A stretch of DNA of 64,000 nucleotides from Limanda limanda (lineage: Eukaryota > Chordata > Actinopteri > Pleuronectiformes > Pleuronectidae). Shown here in pieces: positions 39,095-49,015 of the stretch. Where the stretch lies: assembly GCF_963576545.1 (NCBI RefSeq), contig NC_083656.1, positions 6,261,686 through 6,325,685 of the forward strand, read 5' to 3'. Below the pieces are notes generated by a model. It saw nothing but the letters and a program-made list of their open reading frames with translations. It did no database searches and was not told the DNA's origin. Numbering within the stretch: the stretch's first letter is position 1; every line of letters starts with the position of its first letter. Both the position numbers and the translations under genes were made by a program.

Positions 39095-39300
39095 CAATTA
39101 TCCCTTGAGGGTCACGGCTGGAGCGGGAGCTAATCCCAGCTGACATGAGGCGAGAGGCGGGGGAACATCCTGGACGGTAGAGTCTCAAATTAACTTAACC
39201 CCCAATCTTCATGTCTTTGGACGGTTGGAGGAAGCTGGAAAAACACAGAACCTTTCTGGGATGTGACAGTGCAAACCCAATTTAGCACCGTACCACCTGA
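39095..39300 (+). repeat. Teleost interspersed repeat (class uncertain)
   Basis: Contains 'agggtcacggctggagcggg', 'tcccagctgacatgaggcga', 'gaggcgggggaacatcctgg' and 'cttaacccccaatcttcatg' with 'tttggacggttggaggaagc'. This is a degenerate but recognisable version of a very common fish repeat. Confidence 0.65.
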
Positions 39301-40270
39301 TTTAGGTGTTAAGATGACCTTTTCCTCGATTTCACAGGAAATTATTCATTAATCTTGAGGAATGATATGAGGTCTGTTTAGGGGACTGTTATTTATGAGT
39401 GTGTGCAATTTGGTGGAACTCAATTGAATTTAAGGGAACTGTTTGGCCTTGGAGGTAGCATGTGCTCTCCTGAGAGCCGTAGCAGGATTCATCGTGAAGG
39501 GACCTTGGATTTTGGTCGTAGATTTCATGTCTCTCCATCCAGACATTTCATTTTTCTAAGTCATCGAGTTCTTTTTTGTGTGTGTTTTGGAGGGGAAAAC
39601 TAGGCATATTTCTCTTTCCTATTTCAGAAAGTATTGAACACCTTGTCTTAGTAACATTCCCCAGTGGTTTTCTCTTCAGGCAAAGCTCCCACACAGATTT
39701 CTTACTGGCCAGTGTACTGTCATGTATAAAAACCTTTCTGCTGTGAGTGTGTATCTACATCCTTGACATCGACATTGCTTTCCCACGGCTGTCTGTGTCG
39801 GCGACCTAGAACTCTGGGTTTATTGTGTTGCCTGTTCACTCTCCCAACACAAAATCTCATCAGCGAGTTCCACTTCAAAACATTTTTCTGTCTGAGTCAG
39901 TCTGTGTTTGTTTGTCGAGAAGAACTCTGTGTGGGTGTTTTAATTTCCATCAATCTCGACAGGCCCATCTGCGCGTTGATCTGTACGATTGTTTATTGCG
40001 TTGTTTGGTTCACAATGCAACAGATTCACAGACACAATAAAGGAGACGGAGAAGATGATATGATATTCATGTGAAGTAAGGGAGTATGGTTTAGTTTCTC
40101 GTGCACAATATATCAAGATGAATAGATTCACTCTATATCAGCTGACACTTTGAGGAGCTCAGACAAATCCCTTCATGGCTTGAGATAAAACTTTAGGAGT
40201 TTAGTGGAGAAAGTTTTGGGCATTAGAATATCAAAGCAGCTTAAACAGCACAGGGCTTTTAAGATCCAGG

Positions 40271-40356
40271 CCTCGTCTACACCTCTGCAGATATTTCCCC
40301 TCTGTGTTGACATTTTTAATTTTCTATTTTGATAAAATATCTCTGTCCAGACGAGA
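40271..40356. repeat. Small foldback (MITE-like) element
   Basis: Left arm cctcgtctacac…gcagatattt (40271–40296) is imperfectly complementary to the right arm aaaatatctc…ccagacgaga (40334–40356), giving a hairpin with an AT-rich loop. Ends of the form CTCGTCTGGAC…GAGATATTT recur in fish MITEs as I recall them. Confidence 0.4.
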
Positions 40357-40386
40357 ACACAAAAACGACTACAAACGCATTCTGTG

Positions 40387-40399
40387 CCAGTAGGTGGCG
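40387..40399 (+). promoter_or_regulatory. Candidate CTCF-binding motif
   Basis: ccagtaggtggcg matches every position of the vertebrate CTCF core pattern CCASYAGRKGGCR. Chance matches are expected in 64 kb at low frequency, so occupancy is unproven. Confidence 0.4.
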
Positions 40400-41010
40400 A
40401 CGAAGCCTACATCAATGGTCCATCAAATATCGGAGAAGAACACTTGGTCCAAATAATAAAGAAGACCCTGTATATATATCTGCCATTGCTCGTTTCTGGC
40501 ATTCAAAGAAAAACAATAAATTCATTAAATCCACACACAAATCTCTGTTTTAGTGACCTATAACCTTTGCATGTGGTCGAGAGGCTTAAACACAGATTGA
40601 AAGTTTTCTTTAGGAAAACATCCTCATTATTGTGGGCAGGGTGTCAGTTTGAAATCATTTCTAGGCAGAAGCTCAAACAAATGGCGCTTTATATTAATTC
40701 AGGCCAAACTGGAATAATTGTACTAATTCAGGTCCTCTGGCGACAGTCGAGCCCCAGGTGTGTGTTGTTCAAAATAAAAAATAAAAAGGTCTGCGGGTGA
40801 CTGGATGGTCAGGGCTGGCCTAAATGGTTTTCTCTCTCTTTGTGGCCGATTGATTGAACAGCAAGCGGATGATAAAGAGGCTGAAATGATGGATGAGCAA
40901 AGGGGGAGTAGATCTTTCAATCAATCTGTCGTCCACAGTTCTCCTCTCATCCGCAGGAAACTGATGTCATGGTCGACACAGGCAGGCTTTTGTCACTAGT
41001 AGACGTGTGC

Positions 41011-41012
<2 letters not shown>

Positions 41013-41046
<34 letters not shown>
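41013..41046 (+). repeat. (GT)n microsatellite
   Basis: About 16 gt units. Confidence 0.9.
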
Positions 41047-41048
<2 letters not shown>

Positions 41049-41160
41049 GGTGTTTATGCATGCAAGTGGTGTAGAAAACCTGCTTGTGTCGGGGGGGCGG
41101 CAGCGTGGGGTTTGAATTTGTTTGTTTTCTCTCCGTGTGGTGGAAGTTTGTATAACTGAA

Positions 41161-41164
41161 GTGT

Positions 41165-41200
<36 letters not shown>
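41161..41200 (+). repeat. (GT)n microsatellite
   Basis: gt run with one ct interruption. Confidence 0.9.
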
Positions 41201-41204
<4 letters not shown>

Positions 41205-42429
41205 CTGAAGTTAAGTAGGCAAATTGTCACCATCTGCTGCCTGGAAAATACCCGCTGACACAACACACCAGACAATACAAAACGCTCTCCTCAGCAGTTA
41301 GATCAGTGGCAGCAGTTCTCCTAATCCACCAACATGTATTTGCATGTTTGATCTTTGTTTCCTTTTCTGTTTAAATTCACTTACGAGAAGATTAGCTCTC
41401 CAAAGATTCTTAAGAACGGTGGATGGGGTGAAGAATGGTATGTAAATTTGTATGTAAATTTCACGGTTTGACATTTTGACACGTCACTGCAGGAAAAGCA
41501 CAGGTGTAAATAAATCAGTGATGGCTTAATAGCGTCAGGGGGCTGCCTCTGTGTGCGCTGGCTTACCGGGACGCGTGAATAGAACAGAGCCATTGTTAGC
41601 ATTGTGAGTAACACCGGTGCTTCACTGGGATAAAGCTGTTGTGACAAAGACCTGAATATAAATCGGTATGTGTTCCGGATAAAGAACAGAAGGAGAGGAG
41701 GGAACTAAAGGTTCAATAAATGAAAAGAGCTCCCATCATTTCCTGTGACCGATACTGGGGGGGAAAGTGGAGAAAGTCAAAACAGCCAGTGTCTCAGTCC
41801 GGATTCAAAGACAAGTCAAACCATATGGGTTTTTTCTTCTATTATTCCAGAGTGTACTCTTTCAGTTTAAGAGCAGGACTCAATGCTTTCACTCAAATCT
41901 CTGCTCTCACACTCGAATCTACCCCGAGTGCTTCAGCTCTTCTCCGCAGATGAGAAACGTCTGCGCTTGGATTTGTTTTTCCCTCTGCATCACGTCATGT
42001 CAAAATCACCCGAGCAATAGAATGTGGCTTGTTGACGAGTCATATATTCCGACCGTCATTATGTCTGCATTAGCATAACTCTAAAAGCTGGTGTTAGAGT
42101 AAAGCGTGGGGGGGTGGGAGTGGGTGTTGCAGTGAATTAACCGGCCGTTCGAGAGCCTCAAATCAAACTATCTAAGTGTACGTGCACAGTTTAAGCACAA
42201 ACGAGAGCTGTTTGAGTGCAAGCGAGGGGTTTAGTGAAAAGCATTAGAGTCGGAACATGAAATCCAAAAGTCCTCCTTCAAAACAGGAAGTCCATGCAAA
42301 TCGATAATCCTGCACTCCCTCTATGTTGTACTCAATTTATTTTGTGAGCTAGATAGCAGATTTCATTTTGATTTTTCTTCCTACCACTTTCCGGGAATAA
42401 AGCTAAAATATCCTCGATAACAAATTGCA

Positions 42430-42525
42430 ATCTTTGACCTACACTGCAGCCAGCCACCAGGGGGCCATCGGGACGCGTTGGCTTCACTAATTGGGAGTCG
42501 TCCATCTTTGAATACAGTCAATATC
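42430..42525 (-). repeat. Dispersed repeat copy carrying a CTCF-like motif
   Basis: Minus-strand copy of the block at 36717–36805 (aagatggacga, gtgaagccaacgcgtc, ggctggctgcagt). ccaccagggggcc at 42454–42466 fits the CTCF core except at its last position. Confidence 0.6.
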
Positions 42526-42689
42526 ATAAACTGAGAGTTAATCCCAGCGTAGCTCCGGGCGTTCTGGGAGCACTTGGCGAGTTCATCTTCAGCAGCTCCA
42601 GAGCGCTGCTGGGTGGGAAGCAAGTGGGAAGCCAGGGAGCAACATTGATTAGCAACATAATCACTTTATTCCTGCTGAGACTCCTCTCG

Positions 42690-42791
<102 letters not shown>

Positions 42792-43975
42792 AACACACAG
42801 GGTAATAAGGTTTTGTTCAGTATAATATCGACTCCTGCACTCAGAGTGAACAATGATCAGTTCAAGGTCTTAAGTTTCTCGCGTAAAAACAAGAGATTTG
42901 CTGGTTCTTTTCTTTTCAGGGCAACCGGGCTCTATTGCTTAGTGAGTTCTGAGAATATGAAGGACTCAAAATGTCTCCTCAACCTCTAAACTCATCTCTG
43001 CTGCATATTATCTCTTTGTGAGAGCTCCACTGAACATGATCATGTTTGTCGATGTTTTCTACTCAGCAATTACAACCTCATAACTAACACCTTGAGTCAG
43101 TGTTTGAATTGTGCGGTTTGAAAACAGCACAAAGAGAGAGGTCTGAATCACTGCTGCAGGTTGGCAAGGACGGTTTTGATAAAGCTGAAGAAATAGTCGG
43201 TTGAAATGCAAGAAACAGTCTAATGTTGTCAGTCAATCACATCCATCCATTAGGTTTAACAGGCTATCTACTGTAATCTGGAGCCAAACATTCCCAGAGG
43301 ATTTAGTAATTTATATTTTTAAAGATTCACTATCTAACTCTTTTTGGGCAAAAGCATCTTATACAGACACATGTGGTTATTACATCTTCCTTCACCAGAA
43401 GATCGGTCGCTGTAGCAAATCCACCAAACTCTGTTTAGAATTCTTCATACGTTTCCCGGCAGAATATTGGAGAAAAATGCAGATTATTAATGAGTTCTAA
43501 GTCTGAGTCTAACTAATCTACAGTTCAGCTTTGCTCTTCAACTCCCTGGACCTGATTCTGACACTTGAAGCTGTGACTTGCCCCCCCCCCACTCACCAAA
43601 TGGAGCAAGATCAGACACGTTCAGGTTGTAATGAGTCAGTTTTGCTTTGATGATCAAAGGAGAAGATTAATACAATCAATATGGTGAATGTGACGCTACA
43701 GCAAGCATGTGATTGAATAAAAAAGACAATGAAGTGCATTTAATTTGTTTAATAAAATGATTTAAAACGACAAGTTGTGGTTTTATTGTCGGGTTTGTGG
43801 ATAACCGTTTCCTGCCTCGGAGCAGCGACTTTATGAGCGTCTCCAGGAAGTTACTGCCCCCGGCCTGAAGATTTTAGGTCACATAAACTCCACAAAACTG
43901 CAGCGTTTCATTTCTGCAAACTTGTGAATCTTTTTTTACCTCCAGTCAAGGCCACACATGCTTTACCTGTGTCGT

Positions 43976-44340
43976 AGTGAGATACTTTATTGATCCCGAG
44001 GAAACGTAGGAATCTAATATCTTAACATATACAAACAGGGTATAAGAAAAGCACATAAGAATTACAGAGAGAGAGTAAAATGTGCAAATAGTCAACAAAT
44101 TATCAGTTATGTAGAAGTAAATAATAAACTTAAGTGAGGAAAACGTAACCTGAAAACAAAACCAAACATGTTGGTGCATAAGTGAAAGTGTGTTTCTGTG
44201 GAGGCTGTGCAAATAGTCATGTTGAAGCCACGGAGCTGCTGCATATTTAATGTGAATTAAATCGATCTGCTCGTCTAACAAACTGCAACTTTCCCAAAAT
44301 GTCCCCCAATGATCCCTTTTCACTTTGGTACATCTTGACA
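43976..44340 (-). repeat. Fish LINE-like 3' fragment (reverse orientation)
   Basis: Begins 'gagatactttattgatcccg' and continues with A-rich sequence including 'gtgcaaatagtc' twice, the usual context of this retrotransposon 3' end in fish. No reverse-transcriptase frame remains. Confidence 0.5.
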
Positions 44341-44706
44341 AAACCTGGACAACAGCGTACTGTGTGTTTTATTTGGAAAATCCTTCATTAACTAGTATTT
44401 CAGGGATACACAAGCAGGATGCCATGAAATGTTTCTTGTGTAGGAACTCTTCAACTCGTCACCCGGCCTGTTCTTACCCGGGGTGATCTGCCGGGTGTGA
44501 GTAGCCTCACAGGTGATTAATGCTCCCAGAACGGAGCCGGTGATAAATAAACAAACCAGACGCCCGGCTACTGTTGGAGGAGGCAACAGTAACTGGGCCC
44601 CCCCCCCCCCCCTGCCCCCCCGCCATATGCTGTTGGAAAGAACTGTTACTGTTTTCTGGCAGCAGCTTGATATGTGGCTCCTGCAGAGGTGCAGAGCTGT
44701 GATAAC

Positions 44707-44765
44707 ACACACACACCTCTATGTGCGTGTGTGTGTGTGTGTGTGTGGGTGTGTGGGTGTGTGGG
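44707..44765 (+). repeat. (CA)/(GT) microsatellite and target site of a hAT insertion
   Basis: Short ca run, then a gt run ending in gggtgtgtggg. The last 8 bp, tgtgtggg, are the left copy of the target duplication of the adjacent hAT element. Confidence 0.85.
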
Positions 44766-45841
44766 CAGTGTTGGGAAGGATACTTTCAAAACATATTCCG
44801 TTACAGAATACAGAATACATGCCCAAAAATGTAATCTGTAACGTATTCCATTACATTAACTAATCTGAGTAACGTATTCTGAATACTTGGAATACTTCCG
44901 GTTTGTATTGCATATTTTAAGTGTATGATTGCGGCGTTGTTATAGTCAGTGGAGCAGCAGCAGTTTAAACTCTCTCTCGGCTGATGCGGCGGGCAAGCTG
45001 GATGTCCGGCTCCCATCCTCTCCCATCTCTGTGCGGGTCCTACCGGAGGCTGAAGCCCCCCCCTGCGCCAAGGCTGCCTCGCGTCGTGCAGCGATCGTTT
45101 CGGCGTCGAGCCTATTTTTTGCGCTTGACGCGAGCGTATCGCTCCGTGAAACACACTGAAAAATGATTTTAAACGATATTGATGACATATTTTATATGAT
45201 ATAAATGATAAAGCATGCATCCCATAGTTTGTATTCCCCTTCTGTTGTCCTGGAGTTTTAATTTTACCAATTTGACCGATCACATTATTAAATGCCCCCC
45301 TCTGCCCATCCACTACAGACACACAAGCAGTCATAAAGATAAAAAGAGAGGGGGGGGGGGGGGCGGGGGTTCCGTTGTGAACCAGGCGTGCCTCGCTGGC
45401 CTCCTGCAGAGCCATGACAGCGGAGCTCTGGAAGCGCAGGTCGGTCTTCTCTCACCAGGCGCTGGAAGGGCAGCTTGCGGTTCAGCAGCTCCGTAGATTT
45501 CTGGTAGTGACGGAACTCTCTCAGAGCCAAGGTCCCGGGGCCTGTAACGGTCCCGAGCCGGTCGCGGTGAGGCTCCTTCACGCCGCCGGGGGCCCGGGCG
45601 CTCTTACGGCAGCCCTGGTCTCCAGCTGCTTCCTGGGGGCTTTGCCGCCGGTGGATTTACGAGAGAGTGAATAAACTCATGAAACAGAGAAGTACCGTCA
45701 TGTAATCCACTGATTTCAACAATGTAACTGTATTCTGAATACCATCTATTTAATTTGTAACTGTAACGGAATACAGTTACTCATAATTTGTATTCTAAAT
45801 ACGTAACGCCGTTACATGTATTCCGTTACTCCCCAACACTG
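44766..45841. mobile_element. Non-autonomous hAT-type element (1076 bp) carrying histone H3-derived sequence
   Basis: Starts cagtgttggg (44766) and ends cccaacactg (45841), so the termini are inverted. A perfect 8-bp duplication tgtgtggg flanks it (44758–44765 and 45842–45849). Subterminal DNA on both sides repeats 'cgtaac', 'gaatac' and 'attccgttac' in opposite orientations, as in fish hAT-N families. There is no transposase frame. The interior is GC-rich in two blocks: 44929–45166 (unrecognised) and 45379–45663 (decayed histone H3). Confidence 0.88.
45379..45663 (-). pseudogene. Decayed histone H3 sequence (about residues 8–101) inside a hAT element
   Basis: Reading the minus strand, fragments in shifting frames match the core-histone H3 order: [13 protein letters not shown], then [18 protein letters not shown] with PFQRLVRE, then [18 protein letters not shown] and EARLV. 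Total span (285 bp) equals the expected H3 interval (about 94 codons). It carries several small indels, a lost IAQDF segment and substitutions such as I62N and Y99R (H3 numbering). The N-terminal ARTKQTA and the C-terminal αC part are missing. It cannot make a histone and was presumably captured from a gene that is naturally intronless. Confidence 0.85.
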
Positions 45842-48800
45842 TGTGTGGGTGTGTTGGACATATTGTCTGAGTGACCCCTGGTGCCAGCCAAGCAGGTGTT
45901 GTTTGAAACACCTCAGCCGATGCATGAGTCAGAACATAGTTGATATTCATGTTTCTGACTCAATGTTCGAGATACTTTCAAGAGAAAAGAAGAAAAATTT
46001 AATCATTCTGCTTCGTGAGTTGTTTGTCTCAAATGTTTCATTCTCTTTTCATCACTTTCTGAGTATAAAGGAACATTTGGCAATGGTCAACGTTGGACTG
46101 ACAACACCCCCTGGTGGTTAAATAGGAACATGACTGTAAATGTTGTCTTTCTCTGACTGTAATGCAGAAGTTTGCAAAGGTCCAAATATGAACAGGCTTC
46201 AGAAGGTCAGGTATATTCACTTTAGTGGGGATTTGTTGGCGGGTTGCAGCAAACTGTGCAGGAGGAGCAACTCTGATGAAAAGCAACACTCTCCTTAGCA
46301 AACAGTGCCCTTAAGTTCCAGCTGCACCACATTTAACACACTCACAGATATCACTCCTCTAAATATGGAAAAGATGCAAAAAGGTTGAAGAACATCTTGT
46401 CTCGCAATATTTGAGAAAGTGAAAAAAATCCAATGCATCTAAGAACCAAAATGAAATGGCTTCTTCCCTGAATCATATCTCATCCTTCCACCTAGTTTGA
46501 AAAACACACTTTTGAAAAGGAATAATTGTGTCTATTTACGACTTTAATAAGGAAAAAGGACTTGGTTCTACAACCTTTATTTTCAGAAATGCTGGCCTCC
46601 ACCAGCCTGTGTTTAAAAAATGTACAATGAAGAATGAGATACCGAATACCTGGATGTTATCTCGCTCCTCTATTCAACACAGCAGAACCAAACAAAGCAA
46701 AGCTCGTGTCCTCATCTGACTCCTCGAGCTTTGTTTTAATGAAACTTATATTTGAGGTCTGACGGCTCCATCGATTTTAAAGCCTCTGATCAAACAAAGC
46801 CAGCGAGACCTTTCTCTCCCACTGTGGACATTCGGCTTCGTCAAACACAGGTGTTATTAGAATAAAAGCTGTGTTCAGTTTGCACGGAGCGAGTCCGGCT
46901 CTGGTGTGGCCGCCTGCTGCTTCACTGGCAGAGAGAGAGAGTGAAATTGAGTCATTGGAAATGGGATGTTTCCAAACGGCTGCCGGGAAAAAAGGCAAAT
47001 GAAATGTTTTGGAAAAATGGTCTGTAATTTGTTTGCAGCTGTTATAGACGTTAAAGCAGCTTGAGTAAAGAACGAAGCCAATTTTTTGGGCACAGAGCAA
47101 AGAATTTAACTTTCTGCTAAAACCGACCGATTCATCTGTTGGCTGATAAAAATAAGCTGATGTGACCTTCTCACAGACATCGATATCCACGTTTATATTA
47201 ACCTATATGAAAAATGAATGTTAAGTTTGATATACATTGGTTGTATGGTGTTTTCTTTTTATTTATCGAAACATTTCTATGTCATAAGGGTTTGATAACG
47301 ACATCCTGGGAATTATTGCCAATTTTAATTTAAATATAAAATATATGTGTTTAAAAAATTATTCATTCAGGTTCGGCTCCCAAAACTCCATCATCAGTCC
47401 AGCTCTACCTTTTAAAACCACAGCAAAAACACTCAGCAGTGGAATAAATGAGTGTGATGAGCTTTTTCAAAACAAGCACAGTGTCGTGTTGTGTTTGTTC
47501 TGCAGCAACTGTGGAAATATTGATCCCAGCAGCTCTTTTCACAACAGACACTTTGTAGGTAAAAGCACAAATAACATTTACGACGCCTCTGTACTACTGA
47601 AGTGTCGCCTCAGTAAACCACCGATCTTTTTTATCACCTCTCCTCCTGTGACGCAATAAAAATGTCTAATGGGAAAATAAATAAAAGACCAGGGCAACGT
47701 CCACACTCCCAAAAAAAATCAGGACCAAACACTTTTTTAATACTTTATTTTAAAAGGGAATTTGAGCGTTCTCGTCTCTTTTTCCCCCGACCACCAATGT
47801 TTCAGAAATAAAAGCTGACCTGGTCGCTGTCTCCACATATAATGCAGATCCTATATATCACAGAAAAAAATGCACATTGTAACAAATGAATGTGAGATTG
47901 TTTAGAAAAACATGTTTTCTTCTTTGCACATCACGGGGCAGACACGTATTGACAGTATGTTGTGTATATAAACATATAGAAGGAGCACAGATAACACACT
48001 CACAGTCTCTCTTACATACACACACTTAATACTTTTAGTTATACATTTACACACACATAGATTTCATGCACACACATACACACACACACACTTTCAAAAA
48101 CCCTTTATAACAAGACAAAAGATTCTATTTGGTCCCAAGCAACCGGTTTATAGGCAGTTATTTACGAGAAGCAGGAAATATCTCGTACCAAACTTGGTAA
48201 AAAAAAGTGTCAGTTTTTATGTCAAAGTCAAAATTGAAACTTTAATCATTTTAGTTTCAACCAATTTTTGCTGAAACTGATATAAAACAATCTTTGGGAC
48301 TTACTTAACTTTACTGTTATGACAGACAAAGATAAAAACTAATAATTTCTTCTGTTTAGACTGGAACACAGGCTGAGTTTCACACGCCCACTTTTCTTTC
48401 AGACGACCTCAAATTACAGGGATTGTTCTGAGCTGTGATTTGTTTTGACTTATTGACGTTTCTTTGTCAACGGTTTACTCCCACCACACAGAGCCGACTT
48501 CTGTTTCCCATGAAATGCAAAAATCGATGAATAATTCCCCCAGTTTCACACCACAGGAATTTTTTTTATACAAATTGTCACCAGAAAATCAACACGTCTG
48601 GAGTTAACATAAAAACACATTCATTTATAGTATTTTACATATTTATAATATGAGGCTAACTATTTCTTTTTTTTTTAAACCAGAAAAGGAAAACATTTCA
48701 TTATAAGATTAACAATTGCACATAATTGTTGGGTAAAATAGGACACAAGGAAACAATAAAAAAGGAACTGCTATTAAAAATAGATCAACATTTGAACAAA

Positions 48801-48928
48801 ATTGTACATTCGCTTTTCTTTATCCTCGACAAAATTAGGACAATGTCTTTTTTTCTTGGAATAAAAACAAAAAATGTAAGAAAAGCTGCAGAGAACATGA
48901 AGAGGCAAGTTTGTGTAGATAAACGGTT
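45842..48928. other. Intergenic region, right part, and svil 3'UTR
   Basis: No coding sequence recognised. The part nearest 48928 is AT-rich and, read on the minus strand, is the likely svil 3'UTR. Read on the minus strand, an ATTAAA lies near 48245–48240 and an AATAAA at 47749–47744. Confidence 0.6.
47744..47749 (-). terminator. svil: Candidate svil poly(A) signal
   Basis: AATAAA on the minus strand followed by GT/T-rich sequence (gtgtttggtcctg), giving a 3'UTR of about 1.2 kb. An upstream ATTAAA near 48245–48240 is an alternative. Confidence 0.35.
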
Positions 48929-49015
48929 TTAAAACAGACCCTTGCTTTTCTTCAGATTCTTTTGCTTCCAGTTCGGCAGCGCGTTGAACTCCACCCGACT
49001 CATCTCCAGAAGCGT
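48929..49015 (-). CDS. svil: svil terminal coding exon: headpiece C-terminal helix and stop
   Basis: Too short to stand out as an open frame. Acceptor gtttcag; encodes [18 protein letters not shown] and [10 protein letters not shown], then TAA at 48931–48929. The WKQ.NLKK.KGLF ending is the canonical actin-binding headpiece terminus. Confidence 0.97.
   Translation of the reverse strand, partial: TLLEMSRVEFNALPNWKQKNLKKSKGLF

Noticed and set aside
45379..45663. Functional histone H3 gene
   Set aside because: Several frameshifts, an internal deletion, and missing N- and C-terminal parts; it lies within a transposon.
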